Part shown: positions 1 through 7,771 of the stretch, one piece after another
Position numbering within the stretch: the stretch's first letter is position 1
Layout of the letters: each line of letters begins with the position of its first letter
DNA from: Lachnospiraceae bacterium
Lineage (GTDB): Bacteria > Bacillota > Clostridia > Lachnospirales > Anaerotignaceae
Direction: 5' to 3'
Assembly (NCBI GenBank): GCA_910576545.1
Contig: CAJTKM010000027.1
Coordinates: 1 to 34,976, forward strand
DNA: 34,976 nt
Notes under the pieces: model-generated
The model's input: only the letters and a program-made list of their open reading frames with translations
Database searches by the model: none
Told to the model about the DNA's origin: nothing
Translations under genes and position numbers: made by a program

Positions 1-118
1 ATCAGATTTCCCATTCTTCGGAAGTAAGGTCCCTTGAAGATAACGAGGTAGATAGGTTGGAGGTGTAAGCATGGCAACATGTTCAGCTGACCAATACTAA
101 TAGACCGAGGGCTTGACC
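1..118 (+). rRNA. 23S ribosomal RNA, 3' end
   Basis: The window opens inside a 23S rRNA gene. The segment carries the conserved 3'-terminal helices, including the run TACTAATAGACCGAGGGC followed by TTGACC, where bacterial 23S genes normally end. The 5' part lies outside the window. The 3' boundary is set by comparison with typical ends and may be off by a few bases. Confidence 0.95.
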
Positions 119-253
119 AATAAAAAGCAGTTGGCGAAGCCAACTACTTGATTGACGAAAGGTTTCTTGTGTTCAGTTTTGAGGGTGTAGATTTGCACTC
201 AAGGCAATGTGGCAAAGCAGTGGCTTGCCCCAAGTAGCCTGAGAATTGATATT

Positions 254-370
254 TCCGGTGACGATGCGCCTAGGGGACACACCCGTTCCCATTCCGAACA
301 CGACGGTTAAGACCTGGGCGGTCGATGGTACTTGGTGGGCAGCTGCCTGGGAGAGTAGATGGTCGCCGGA
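254..370 (+). rRNA. 5S ribosomal RNA
   Basis: A 117-base segment with the canonical 5S core (CACACCCGTTCCCATTCCGAA, seen around 286-306). Its ends TCCGGTGAC and GTCGCCGGA pair to form helix I with one G-U pair. It lies about 135 bases after the 23S end, in the normal 23S-5S order. Confidence 0.95.
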
Positions 371-386
371 TTTCAATTTTTTACTA

Positions 387-460
<74 letters not shown>

Positions 461-478
461 GCCTGTTAAAAAACCTGT

Positions 479-553
479 GGTGGGTATGGCGCAGTTGGTT
501 AGCGCGCCAGATTGTGGCTCTGGAGGTCGTGGGTTCGAATCCCACTATCCACC
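479..553 (+). tRNA. tRNA-His (GTG)
   Basis: Acceptor GTGGGTA/TATCCAC with the extra G-1 (479) opposite discriminator C553 that marks tRNA-His. Anticodon stem CCAGA/TCTGG with loop TTGTGGC gives GTG. T arm GTGGG/CCCAC. No encoded CCA. Confidence 0.96.
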
Positions 554-563
554 CTAATTATTT

Positions 564-636
564 GGGTCACTAGCTCAGTTGGTAGAGCACTGGACTTTTA
601 ATCCAGGTGTCTCGGGTTCGAGTCCCGAGTGACTCA
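564..636 (+). tRNA. tRNA-Lys (TTT)
   Basis: Acceptor GGGTCAC/GTGACTC, anticodon stem TGGAC/ATCCA region with loop containing TTT, T arm CTCGGG/CCCGAG. Discriminator A636, no encoded CCA. Confidence 0.96.
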
Positions 637-648
637 TTTCTTTCATAT

Positions 649-732
649 GCAGCCGTGGCGGAATTGGCATACGCGCTAGACTAAGGATCTAGTCCGGGTT
701 TCTGGGTAGGGGTTCAAGTCCCCTCGGCTGCA
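649..732 (+). tRNA. tRNA-Leu (AAG)
   Basis: Type II tRNA with acceptor GCAGCCG/CGGCTGC, a D arm GCGGAATTGGCATACGCGC, a long variable arm and T arm GGGG/CCCC. The anticodon stem CTAGA/TCTAG encloses the loop CTAAGGA, so the anticodon reads AAG with U33 in place. A34 in a bacterial Leu tRNA is unusual, because GAG or TAG is normal; it implies deamination to inosine. No encoded CCA. Confidence 0.95.
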
Positions 733-737
733 GATAT

Positions 738-809
738 GCGCGAATGGCTCAGTGGTAGAGCATCGCCTTGCCAAGGCGAGGGTCGCGAGTTCGAATCTCG
801 TTTCGCGCT
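738..809 (+). tRNA. tRNA-Gly (GCC)
   Basis: Acceptor GCGCGAA/TTCGCGC, anticodon stem TCGCC/GGCGA with loop TTGCCAA giving GCC, T arm GCGAG/CTCGT. Discriminator T809, no encoded CCA. Confidence 0.96.
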
Positions 810-840
810 TTTTATTCCGTTTTCCTGCATTATCGTATGT

Positions 841-912
841 TGGGCTATCGCCAAGCGGTAAGGCACAGGACTTTGACTCCTGCATTCGCTGGTTCGAATC
901 CAGCTAGCCCAG
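841..912 (+). tRNA. tRNA-Gln (TTG)
   Basis: Acceptor TGGGCTA/TAGCCCA with the U1-A72 pair typical of tRNA-Gln, anticodon stem CAGGA/TCCTG with loop CTTTGAC giving TTG, T arm with TTCGAAT. Discriminator G912. Confidence 0.96.
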
Positions 913-938
913 GTTTCAAAGAAAACGGGTTGTTGCAA

Positions 939-1010
939 TGGGGTATCGCCAAGCGGTAAGGCAACGGATTCTGATTCCGTCATTCGCAGGTTCGAATCCT
1001 GCTACCCTAG
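939..1010 (+). tRNA. tRNA-Gln (CTG)
   Basis: Closely resembles the preceding tRNA-Gln in its D arm (ATCGCCAAGCGGTAAGGCA shared) but has anticodon stem ACGGA/TCCGT with loop TTCTGAT, giving CTG. Acceptor TGGGGTA/TACCCTA has one G-U pair. It is probably a tandem duplicate of the TTG gene specialised for CAG codons. Last gene of the tRNA array. Confidence 0.95.
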
Positions 1011-1013
1011 CTA

Positions 1014-1042
1014 AAGAGAGTCTGGAAGGGCTCTCTTTTTTT
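1014..1042 (+). terminator. Terminator of the rRNA-tRNA operon
   Basis: Stem AAGAGAG/CTCTCTT with a 10-base loop, followed by an uninterrupted T run, four bases after the last tRNA. A standard intrinsic terminator closing the rrn-tRNA transcript. Confidence 0.9.
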
Positions 1043-1075
1043 GCGTGGAAGGAAAGCGCATTTTTTGGCAGTTCA

Positions 1076-1279
1076 TCACTGCAATACTTCTAATTCAGAC
1101 CAAAGCGGCTCCAAGTTATGCACGTCAGCATAAAGAGAAAAAAACAAACCTGTGTGAGAGGAAATTTTTTCATGAGAAGCCCAAACAGTATCGCATTCTT
1201 CACAAATAAATATCAATTCACCTGAGCTTTTTACAATGGCTTTTACGATTTTGCCCTGCTCGCAATAAGGACAGTACAT
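1076..1279 (-). CDS. Small zinc-ribbon protein
   Basis: A 67-residue protein with two CxxC knuckles, CPYC near residue 3 and CEEC near residue 26, spaced like a zinc ribbon, followed by a short mostly polar tail. The start is supported by GGAGGG six bases upstream of the ATG (1286-1291 on the complement). It resembles short clostridial zinc-ribbon proteins with a CEECDTVW motif, whose function is unknown to me. It is a lone gene convergent with the tRNA array and has no partner on its strand. It could act as a small nucleic-acid or protein adaptor, but nothing here shows that. Confidence 0.75.
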   Translation of the reverse strand: MYCPYCEQGKIVKAIVKSSGELIFICEECDTVWASHEKISSHTGLFFSLYADVHNLEPLWSELEVLQ

Positions 1280-1405
1280 AATAATCCCTCCATATAACAG
1301 GCGTTGCTATAAGAAAATTTCATTTTATGAAATGCCAGAATCAAGATTTTTCAGAGCAGTTTCAATTTTGGAAGAAATTTTCTTGGGCAACAGACGTCGG
1401 CGTTT

Positions 1406-1449
1406 GACTTAAGAAGCCAATCAAAAAGAATAATATGTTTTCTTAAGTC
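1406..1449. repeat. Inverted repeat in the 1280-1621 intergenic region
   Basis: Perfect 10-base arms GACTTAAGAA (1406-1415) and TTCTTAAGTC (1440-1449) with a 24-base AT-rich loop. A second pair AAGCCAA (1414-1420)/TTGGCTT (1468-1474) overlaps it, so two alternative hairpins are possible. It lies between two divergent genes and could be an operator or a decayed element. The rest of this gap holds only the promoter at 1562. Confidence 0.5.
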
Positions 1450-1561
1450 TTGCCGTCTTAAAATGGTTTGGCTTAAAAATATATCATTCTAAATATAGCA
1501 CTGGCAGGAAATTGCTTCAATCATTTTTGCGGAATAACCGAAATATTCAGTAGAGCTTTTC

Positions 1562-1590
1562 TTGACGGAAAGGCAGGGCATTGCTATACT
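1562..1590 (+). promoter_or_regulatory. Sigma-A type promoter for the secreted stalk-domain gene
   Basis: TTGACG, a 17-base spacer and TATACT. The predicted start near 1597 leaves a short leader with AGGAGG at 1608-1613, eight bases before the ATG at 1622. Confidence 0.8.
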
Positions 1591-1621
1591 GAAACTATGA
1601 CTATTGTAGGAGGATACAGAG

Positions 1622-2542
1622 ATGAAACGGTTATTTTGTTGCGTGCTGGTATGTATGCCGTTGATGGGAGCGACGGCTTTTGCACAATGTGGCTTTGAAA
1701 CAGATGTGAAGGAGATTGCGGTAGAAACTGCTCAGGGAAACATCATGCTTTCGGTGGAGGGCGGCAATTTCAAGGTGGGAGCTCGCTGCTTGCCGGAAAG
1801 GGAAATCAATGTGAAGCTGCCGCAAAAAGGTAGTTTTAGGGGGAAAAAGCTATATTTTGAAATGCGAGGCAGTGAACATATCTGGTTTGATATGGGAGGC
1901 CAGGAAGAAGAAGGGCTGATTCAGGAGGATAAAAGGATATTTTCTGTTTTGCTGGAGGTCGCGCAGGACGGAAATATTTCGTTTGAACCAGAGGTATTTA
2001 TGGGCAGAGAAATACAGGGCGGGGAGGAAATTTCGCTTTGGCTGCTCGGCGGGGAGGACTGCAAGAACAACCTTTTGAAGGGGAAAGAGGACTTGAAGCT
2101 GAGGGAAGATTTCATCCATTTCCTTACATATGGAAGGGAGAAACGCCAGAGAGAGATTATGCTGGTATCGGGGAAGGACGAATTTTATTTTAATAGGGAA
2201 ACAAAAAGGCTGCATGCGCCGGTTTACTGGAACGAGGGCGGACATGCCATGATCGCGGCAAGGGACATTGCCATGATACTGGAGGGGCAGGAACTGCCGC
2301 AGGGGGGCATTGTATGGGAGCCGGAAACAAAAACCGCAGTGATTCAGACAGGGGCACACAAAATTGAAATGACGGCGGGAGAAAAGACATGGAAGCATAT
2401 GGGCGTGCCGCTTACGGCAGGGGCTGCGCCGGAATTGAAGGAAGGGACGCTGTTTGTACCGTTGCGGGAGATGGCGGAGATATTTGAGATAAAAAATATT
2501 TTGGGGGACAAGGACAGTGGGATTTTGCTGCTGTCTGACTGA
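1622..2542 (+). CDS. Secreted protein with C-terminal stalk (copper amine oxidase N-like) domain
   Basis: A 306-residue protein beginning with a signal peptide (positive MKR, hydrophobic core, cleavage probably after AFA near residue 21), so it is exported. Residues about 25-190 form a beta-rich region I do not recognise. Residues about 195-306 look like the stalk domain formerly called copper amine oxidase N-terminal domain, with the typical LFVPLREMAEIFE segment near residue 277. Such domains occur on clostridial surface proteins and are thought to mediate wall association or spacing; they bind no copper here as far as the sequence shows. The gene has its own promoter and terminator, so it is monocistronic. 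Its substrate or partner cannot be inferred. Confidence 0.85.
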   Translation: MKRLFCCVLVCMPLMGATAFAQCGFETDVKEIAVETAQGNIMLSVEGGNFKVGARCLPEREINVKLPQKGSFRGKKLYFEMRGSEHIWFDMGGQEEEGLIQEDKRIFSVLLEVAQDGNISFEPEVFMGREIQGGEEISLWLLGGEDCKNNLLKGKEDLKLREDFIHFLTYGREKRQREIMLVSGKDEFYFNRETKRLHAPVYWNEGGHAMIAARDIAMILEGQELPQGGIVWEPETKTAVIQTGAHKIEMTAGEKTWKHMGVPLTAGAAPELKEGTLFVPLREMAEIFEIKNILGDKDSGILLLSD

Positions 2543-2545
2543 ATC

Positions 2546-2580
2546 AAAACCTGTTGGGAGATTTCCTGACAGGTTTTTTG
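2546..2580 (+). terminator. Intrinsic terminator after the stalk-domain gene
   Basis: AAAACCTGT and ACAGGTTTT form a strong stem with a 13-base loop and T run, starting three bases after the stop codon. It isolates this gene from the sigma factor operon downstream. Confidence 0.85.
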
Positions 2581-2595
2581 AAAATTCTGTCAGAT

Positions 2596-2624
2596 TTTAC
2601 TGCGGAAAAGAGAATCAATAAATA
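2596..2624 (+). promoter_or_regulatory. Possible promoter for the ECF sigma operon
   Basis: TTTACT, 17 bases and TAAATA, located between the upstream terminator and the sigma factor start. Both boxes are weak matches. An autoregulated ECF promoter cannot be excluded because its consensus is unknown. Confidence 0.35.
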
Positions 2625-2653
2625 GGAAGGTCGAAACGGGAAGGGGGAAGGCT

Positions 2654-3187
2654 ATGGAGGAGAAAATGCTGCTGGAATTATTGCGGAAAAAGCCGGACAA
2701 GGGCATTCGGGCAGTAATGGAGGCGTACATGGGGCTTTGCTGGGCGATTGTGCGGGCAAGGCTGACTGGGTTCCCGCAGGAGGACATTGAGGAATGCGTC
2801 AGCGATGTTTTTCTGGAGGTTTACCGGAGCAGGGGGAAAATTGAACTGGAAAAAGGCGGGATACAGGCATTTTTGGCTGTCGTTGCGCGGCGGCGTGCCA
2901 TAGACAGGTACCACGCGGCAAAAAAAGCGGAAACGTTCCCTTTAGAGGAAGAACCGGCAGAGCCGGAAAGACAGCTTGCCCTTGAAGACAGGAATGCCCT
3001 GCGAGACGCGCTGCACGCGCTTGGGGAGCCGGACGGGAAGATACTGGTTTGGAAATATTATTATGGCTTGGCGACGAAGGAAATTGCCGCGGCGTTAGGA
3101 ATGAAGGAAAATACCATTGACCAGCGTGCCCGGCGGGGTTTACAGAAGCTGCGGGCAAAGCTGGAGGAGGGGGGATTTTATGGGTAA
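2654..3187 (+). CDS. ECF-type RNA polymerase sigma factor
   Basis: A 177-residue protein of typical ECF length. Residues about 20-90 correspond to sigma region 2 (MEAYMGLCW, then a DIEECVSDVFLEVYR helix and the AIDRYH segment). Residues about 112-170 correspond to region 4, with a helix-turn-helix around KEIAAALGMKENTIDQRARR. No region 3 is present. It would direct RNA polymerase to a specific set of promoters, probably for envelope stress. The next gene overlaps it by 8 bases and encodes a membrane DUF4179 protein, the usual anti-sigma partner. The start ATG at 2654 is preceded by a purine-rich GGAAGGGGGAAGG site. Confidence 0.92.
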   Translation: MEEKMLLELLRKKPDKGIRAVMEAYMGLCWAIVRARLTGFPQEDIEECVSDVFLEVYRSRGKIELEKGGIQAFLAVVARRRAIDRYHAAKKAETFPLEEEPAEPERQLALEDRNALRDALHALGEPDGKILVWKYYYGLATKEIAAALGMKENTIDQRARRGLQKLRAKLEEGGFYG

Positions 3188-4628
3188 AGATTATGCGGAT
3201 TTTCTTGATGATCTTCCGGAGGAAGAATTACTTGAGTATTTCCCGGAGAAACTGCCTGCCATGGAGGACAGGCTCGCGGCAAAGCGGATAGAGAAAAACG
3301 TCCTGCGGGGCGTACAGGTGGAGGAAAAATGCCGCTGGAACGGGAAACGCATTGCGGCGGCGGTGTGCTGTTTCCTGCTTATCGGTGCGGTGGGGCATGA
3401 GCCGATACTTGCGGCGTTCCAGAGGGTGTTCCATGTACTGCCCGGCGTGGGCGTGTATATCAATGATAACGAGGAGGAGATTCTTGAGGTACGGCTCCTG
3501 AACCCTGTGCAGGAAAAGGACGGGGTGCGGGCGGAGCTGAAGGACTTTTACTGCAAGGGCGCTGCGATTTACGGGCTGGTCAGCTTTACGGGGGACGGCC
3601 TGCCGTATGAAACGGAAAAGGGACGGTCTTTGAGCGAAATGATGAAGGAACGTTTTCCGATGACATGGTTTGACGGGGAGAAGGAAAGGAGTTTTGTACC
3701 TTCAAGAGGTGGATCTTTGTCGGAAAATGGGAAAACGCTGGAAATCCACCATACCATTTTATTATCCCGCGAAAGAGGCACTGACCCGCGCGGCAGGTAC
3801 GAATTCCGCATTGAGGGGTTTGACGAGCCGTTCGTTTTTGAGGTCGTTGACTCCAAAACGCTCAAAAATCTGGAAAAGCTGGGCTATTCTGTAACAAAGA
3901 ACGAAACAACGGTTTCGGCACGGGCTTTCCTGCGGGAGGAAGGCATTGAAGTGGAATGTTATGTCATTCCTTCGGAGGAGGTACGGAAAGCGGAGGAAGC
4001 CTGGCGCGGGTTTTACACGGCACTCTATCCTTACAAATTGGACGCGGAAAATTATTTTTATATCCAGAACGCCGACGGCAAAAAAATGGAGTACATTGAT
4101 GGAGGGAGAAAAAGGCTGCTGAATGGGTACAGCTATATGGTGAAGGGGACGGCGGAGGATTTCCCGCTGACACTGCACCGCAGCCCCTTTACAGGGATAG
4201 ACAGCGAAACACATACCGTTTCCCTGCCATTGCCCGCAGACGGGGAAATTCTGACGGAGAATCTGCCGAGGACAGAATTCCGTTATGGCACGGTGGAGTT
4301 CCTTTCTGTGGAACGGGACGATGTTGTCTGGGAAGCTGATAATGAATATTCCGACCGGACAGAGGATGCGGCGAAGGTGACATATACATACAGGGTCATG
4401 CCGAAGGAAGGGCTGCGGCAGATGTATGGGGTTGGCGTGGAAATAGATGCGGAAACTTTTTCCAGAAGCGGGGAAGGCGGCTGGAGCGAAGAAGCAGGAG
4501 CAGAAGAAACGGAAACCATTTTACTGAAAAGGACAGATGCGGAAAGCATCCAGCTGACGCTGGAAAACCCTTCTTATTGGATAGAGGGGGATTATGACAT
4601 CATTATCAAAAAACCGGGAAAAGAATGA
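3180..4628 (+). CDS. DUF4179 membrane protein, probable anti-sigma factor
   Basis: The ATG at 3180 is chosen because GGAGGAGGGGGG precedes it and the overlap ATGGGTAA with the sigma factor stop suggests translational coupling; a longer reading frame from 3117 lacks such a site. The 482-residue protein has an acidic cytoplasmic N-terminus (about 1-52), a single transmembrane helix (about 55-73), and a long extracytoplasmic part. The segment right after the helix, ending in NDNEEEILEVRLL, fits DUF4179. Proteins of this architecture next to ECF genes bind the sigma factor through the cytoplasmic part and sense an outside signal. The pairing is strong by context; the signal is unknown. Confidence 0.88.
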   Translation: MGKDYADFLDDLPEEELLEYFPEKLPAMEDRLAAKRIEKNVLRGVQVEEKCRWNGKRIAAAVCCFLLIGAVGHEPILAAFQRVFHVLPGVGVYINDNEEEILEVRLLNPVQEKDGVRAELKDFYCKGAAIYGLVSFTGDGLPYETEKGRSLSEMMKERFPMTWFDGEKERSFVPSRGGSLSENGKTLEIHHTILLSRERGTDPRGRYEFRIEGFDEPFVFEVVDSKTLKNLEKLGYSVTKNETTVSARAFLREEGIEVECYVIPSEEVRKAEEAWRGFYTALYPYKLDAENYFYIQNADGKKMEYIDGGRKRLLNGYSYMVKGTAEDFPLTLHRSPFTGIDSETHTVSLPLPADGEILTENLPRTEFRYGTVEFLSVERDDVVWEADNEYSDRTEDAAKVTYTYRVMPKEGLRQMYGVGVEIDAETFSRSGEGGWSEEAGAEETETILLKRTDAESIQLTLENPSYWIEGDYDIIIKKPGKE

Positions 4629-4632
4629 GGAT

Positions 4633-4675
4633 AAGCCTTTCGGACGGGGAAACCTGCCGGAAGGCTTCTTTTTTT
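4633..4675 (+). terminator. Intrinsic terminator of the sigma/anti-sigma operon
   Basis: AAGCCTTTCGG and CCGGAAGGCTT pair over 11 positions with one G-U, followed by a run of eight T. It starts a few bases after the DUF4179 stop codon. Confidence 0.88.
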
Positions 4676-4747
4676 GGAAAGGAGCTGTTGCGGGAAGGGG
4701 CTGGTATCGGCTATAATGTAGGAAAACAGGGACAGGAGGAAACGAAA

Positions 4748-5773
4748 ATGAACTATCAGCAGGTTTTGGAAAACGCAAGAGAAAAAATGGCTCCAAGGTG
4801 CAGAGCCTGCCCGGAATGCAACGGGATTGCCTGCAAAGGCGTGATGCCGGGGCCCGGGGGAAAGGGGGCGGGACGGACGTTCCAGCGGAATTTTTCCTAT
4901 CTGGCGGAGCATGTTTTTCTGGAAATGGACGTTTTGCAGGGCGAAAAGAAATGCGATACTTCTATAGAGTTATTTGGGCAGACATTCGCTGCGCCGGTGT
5001 TTGTTGCGCCGATTGGACTGGTGCAGTATAATTACACGAGTGCAATGACAGAACGGCAATACTGCGATGCGGTGACGCTCGGGGCGAAAAAGGCGGGTAT
5101 TGCGGCGTTTGGCGGGGGCGGCTTGCAGCCGGAGCATTTTTATTCGCCTTTGCACGCCATACGGGACGCAGGCGGCTGGGGAATCCCTACGCTGAAACCA
5201 TGGACGATGGACGTTGTTTTGCAGCGGCTGCGGGAAACGGAGGAATGCCGCCCTTTGGCGTTTACCATGGATATTGACAGCGCGGGGCTGCCGCACGCGG
5301 GAATGTCCGCTTTACAAATGCAGATGAAAACAGAGAAGGATTTGATGGAAATTGCATCGGCAACGGAACTGCCGTTTATTGTGAAAGGCGTTATGACGGC
5401 GGAAAGCGCGAGAAAGGCATTAAATGCGGGAGCATATGCGGTTGTGGTTTCCAACCACGGCGGCAGGGTGATGGATAACGGGCTTTCTACGGCAGAGGTA
5501 CTGCCGGAAATCAGGGAAGCAGTAGGCAACCAGAGGGGAAGGATTTTTGTGGACGGCGGAATCCGTACAGGCGGGGACGTGTTCAAAATGCTTGCGCTGG
5601 GGGCAGATGCTGTACTGATTGGGCGGCCTTATGCGATTGCGGCATATGGCGGCGGTGCGGAAGGTGTGCGGCTGTATACGGAGAAGCTCATTGCGGAACT
5701 GCGGGACGCCATGACCATGACGGGCTGTGCCACGCTGGCGGATATAAAAAGGGATAAAATCCGGATTGTGTAG
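4748..5773 (+). CDS. FMN-dependent alpha-hydroxy-acid oxidizing protein
   Basis: A 341-residue flavoenzyme of the lactate oxidase / glycolate oxidase / lactate dehydrogenase (FMN) family, a TIM barrel that oxidises 2-hydroxy acids to 2-oxo acids. Diagnostic sites are FIVKG (Lys 213), SNHGGR (235-240, with the catalytic His 237 and substrate Arg), DGGIRTGGDVFK (269-280) and ALGADAVLIGRP for phosphate binding. Unusual for textbook members is the N-terminal cysteine set C18, C21, C24, C29, which could hold a metal or an Fe-S cluster; I have seen this N-terminus in clostridial relatives. GGACAGGAGG precedes the ATG at 4748; the reading frame extends upstream to 4625 without a ribosome binding site. 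It is followed by rtcB after 9 bases, so the two are probably co-transcribed. The substrate is not predictable. Confidence 0.9.
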   Translation: MNYQQVLENAREKMAPRCRACPECNGIACKGVMPGPGGKGAGRTFQRNFSYLAEHVFLEMDVLQGEKKCDTSIELFGQTFAAPVFVAPIGLVQYNYTSAMTERQYCDAVTLGAKKAGIAAFGGGGLQPEHFYSPLHAIRDAGGWGIPTLKPWTMDVVLQRLRETEECRPLAFTMDIDSAGLPHAGMSALQMQMKTEKDLMEIASATELPFIVKGVMTAESARKALNAGAYAVVVSNHGGRVMDNGLSTAEVLPEIREAVGNQRGRIFVDGGIRTGGDVFKMLALGADAVLIGRPYAIAAYGGGAEGVRLYTEKLIAELRDAMTMTGCATLADIKRDKIRIV

Positions 5774-5782
5774 GGGGATTTT

Positions 5783-6994
5783 ATGATAGAACTAAAGGGG
5801 AAATATAACGAGGCAAAGGTTTTTACGGATGTTGTGGATGATTCATCGCTTTCGCAGGTAATGCTTCTGCTGAATCAGGAATTTGTACAGGGGCTGAAAA
5901 TCCGCATGATGCCGGATATACACGCAGGCGCGGGCTGTACGATTGGGACGACAATGACGATTGCGGATAAGATTGTGCCGAATCTGGTGGGCGTGGATAT
6001 TGGCTGCGGCATGGAAACAGTGCGGGTACGGGAAAGACATACGGAGCTGCAAAAGCTGGATAAGCTGATTTATGAAAAAATTCCCTCCGGCTTTAACATT
6101 CGGGAAAAAACGCATAAGTATTTTGACGAAATCGACCTGACTGAGCTTTGCTGTTACAAGGAAATTGACGCCAGACGTGCGGAAAAAAGCCTTGGGACGC
6201 TGGGCGGCGGGAACCATTTCATTGAGGTAGATAAAGATGAAAAAGGCAACCTCTACGTTGTAGTACATTCGGGCAGCAGGCATCTGGGGCTGGAGGTCGC
6301 CGGATACTACCAGCGGGAGGGCTATAAACGGCTGAATAGAACTTCCAAACGGGATATTGACGCGCTGATTGCGGAACTGAAAGCACAGGGACGGGAAACG
6401 GAAATACAGGAGCGGCTTGCGGAACGGAAAAATACGAGCGGGACGCATATCCCGCAGACGCTGGCATATGTGACGGGAGATTTGTTCGAGGAATATATTC
6501 ACGATATGAAAATCATACAGCGGTTTGCGGAGCTCAACCGGCAGGCAATGATGGACGAGATCCTGAAGGGCATGAAACTACACGCGGAGGAGCAGTTTAC
6601 GACGATACACAACTACATTGACACCGACGCGATGATACTGCGCAAGGGAGCCGTTTCCGCGCGGAAGGGAGAAAAGCTGCTGATTCCGATAAATATGCGG
6701 GACGGTTCGCTCATCTGCATCGGGAAAGGCAATGATGACTGGAACCAGTCCGCGCCGCATGGAGCAGGACGCCTGATGAGCCGGAGCGCGGCAAGGCAGT
6801 CCTTTACGGTTTCGGCGTTCAAAAAGGAAATGGAACGGGCTGGGGTATATTCCAGTTCTGTTGGCAGCGGGACGCTGGATGAGTGCCCGATGGCGTATAA
6901 GGGCATGGACGACATAGTGCGCAATATCGGCGATACAGCAGAGATTCAAAACGTGATACGCCCCGTTTATAACTTTAAGGCAGGCGGGGAGTAA
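5783..6994 (+). CDS. rtcB: RtcB family RNA ligase
   Basis: A 403-residue protein, close to the usual length of about 400. RtcB joins 2',3'-cyclic phosphate or 3'-phosphate RNA ends to 5'-OH ends using GTP and Mn2+. Visible sites are the metal ligands in VDIGCGM (Asp 72, Cys 75), GGGNHFIEV (141-149), the His of VHSGSRH (162), TTIHNYI (His 276), and HGAGRLMSR (326-334), whose first His is the residue guanylylated in the family. GGGGGATTTT upstream serves as ribosome binding site. No archease, RtcR or RtcA gene is adjacent; the only partner is the upstream flavoenzyme. Confidence 0.95.
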   Translation: MIELKGKYNEAKVFTDVVDDSSLSQVMLLLNQEFVQGLKIRMMPDIHAGAGCTIGTTMTIADKIVPNLVGVDIGCGMETVRVRERHTELQKLDKLIYEKIPSGFNIREKTHKYFDEIDLTELCCYKEIDARRAEKSLGTLGGGNHFIEVDKDEKGNLYVVVHSGSRHLGLEVAGYYQREGYKRLNRTSKRDIDALIAELKAQGRETEIQERLAERKNTSGTHIPQTLAYVTGDLFEEYIHDMKIIQRFAELNRQAMMDEILKGMKLHAEEQFTTIHNYIDTDAMILRKGAVSARKGEKLLIPINMRDGSLICIGKGNDDWNQSAPHGAGRLMSRSAARQSFTVSAFKKEMERAGVYSSSVGSGTLDECPMAYKGMDDIVRNIGDTAEIQNVIRPVYNFKAGGE

Positions 6995-6995
6995 A

Positions 6996-7038
6996 AGCAG
7001 AAGGGAAAGCCGCTTGAAAGGCGGCTTTCCCTTCTGCT
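6996..7038. terminator. Bidirectional terminator between rtcB and the CPBP gene
   Basis: A perfect 18-base stem (AGCAGAAGGGAAAGCCGC with its complement) around a 7-base loop, immediately after the rtcB stop. On the minus strand it is followed by TTTTAC, so it can also end the convergent CPBP transcript. Confidence 0.9.
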
Positions 7039-7043
7039 GTAAT

Positions 7044-7721
7044 TTACAGTACGCCAAATAAAATGAATCCAACCGTATTGATTCCGAAATTCGCGAACAT
7101 ATGGACAAACCATGACGGATAAATCGTATCATTCCGCTCGTTCAGACAGTTGAAAATACAGCCGCCAATCATTAGCCCCAAAAGAAGCAGAAACAATACG
7201 CCGATATGAAACATTCCTAAAAGCATACCAATGTGATATACCGCGAATATTGATGAACTGAAAATGTATGCAAATTTCCTGCCCGTGTATTTTTTCAGGG
7301 TGATGAAACCGTAACCCCTGAAAAAGAATTCCTCCAGAAAGGAATTGACCAACGAAATATACAGCGACACATAAAGAAAGTTGCCGGCGGTGATTCCCAT
7401 GCCTTCTGTCAGGCTTGGGGTGACATTGGAAAAATCTATAAAACCCCTTGTCAGGAAATAGCCCAGCAGTATAACCGTATAAAGAACGGCGCCGAGGAGC
7501 AGGGCTTTCAGAATACCGCTTTTTTTCAAAAGGAATAACTTTCTGAATTCGTAGAAATCTGCTTTATTTGCCATAAAAAATACCATTGGGAGAATAAAAA
7601 AGAAAAGAATTTTGATTGGTATTTTGGCAGCATACGGAGGGTGGATAACGGCGTCAACCAGACTGATAACCATGGAAAACATAAAAACAGATGCTGCAAT
7701 GAAAATGCTTCGATTATTCAT
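7044..7721 (-). CDS. CPBP family intramembrane protease (Abi/CAAX type)
   Basis: A 225-residue polytopic membrane protein with about six to seven hydrophobic helices. It has the three CPBP signatures: EEFFFRG (about residues 130-136, the EExxxR box), YHIGM (the FxxxH-like box, about 162), and HMFAN near residue 208. Family members are glutamate/histidine metalloproteases of the membrane, related to Rce1; in Firmicutes many serve bacteriocin self-protection or unknown processing. AAAGGAG lies seven bases upstream of the ATG and a promoter is visible at 7772-7800. No bacteriocin gene is adjacent, so its substrate is unknown. Confidence 0.9.
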   Translation of the reverse strand: MNNRSIFIAASVFMFSMVISLVDAVIHPPYAAKIPIKILFFFILPMVFFMANKADFYEFRKLFLLKKSGILKALLLGAVLYTVILLGYFLTRGFIDFSNVTPSLTEGMGITAGNFLYVSLYISLVNSFLEEFFFRGYGFITLKKYTGRKFAYIFSSSIFAVYHIGMLLGMFHIGVLFLLLLGLMIGGCIFNCLNERNDTIYPSWFVHMFANFGINTVGFILFGVL

Positions 7722-7771
7722 AGTGCTCCTTTCTACTGAGAAACAAACAGCGCTTACATATTATTATGCTG

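Noticed and set aside
1404-1436. Promoter TTGACT...TAATAT
   Set aside because: The spacer would be 21 bases; the TTGACG-N17-TATACT promoter at 1562 fits much better.
1850-2398. Long minus-strand frame opposite the stalk-domain gene
   Set aside because: It lies wholly within a well-supported plus-strand gene, has no ribosome binding site and no recognisable domain.
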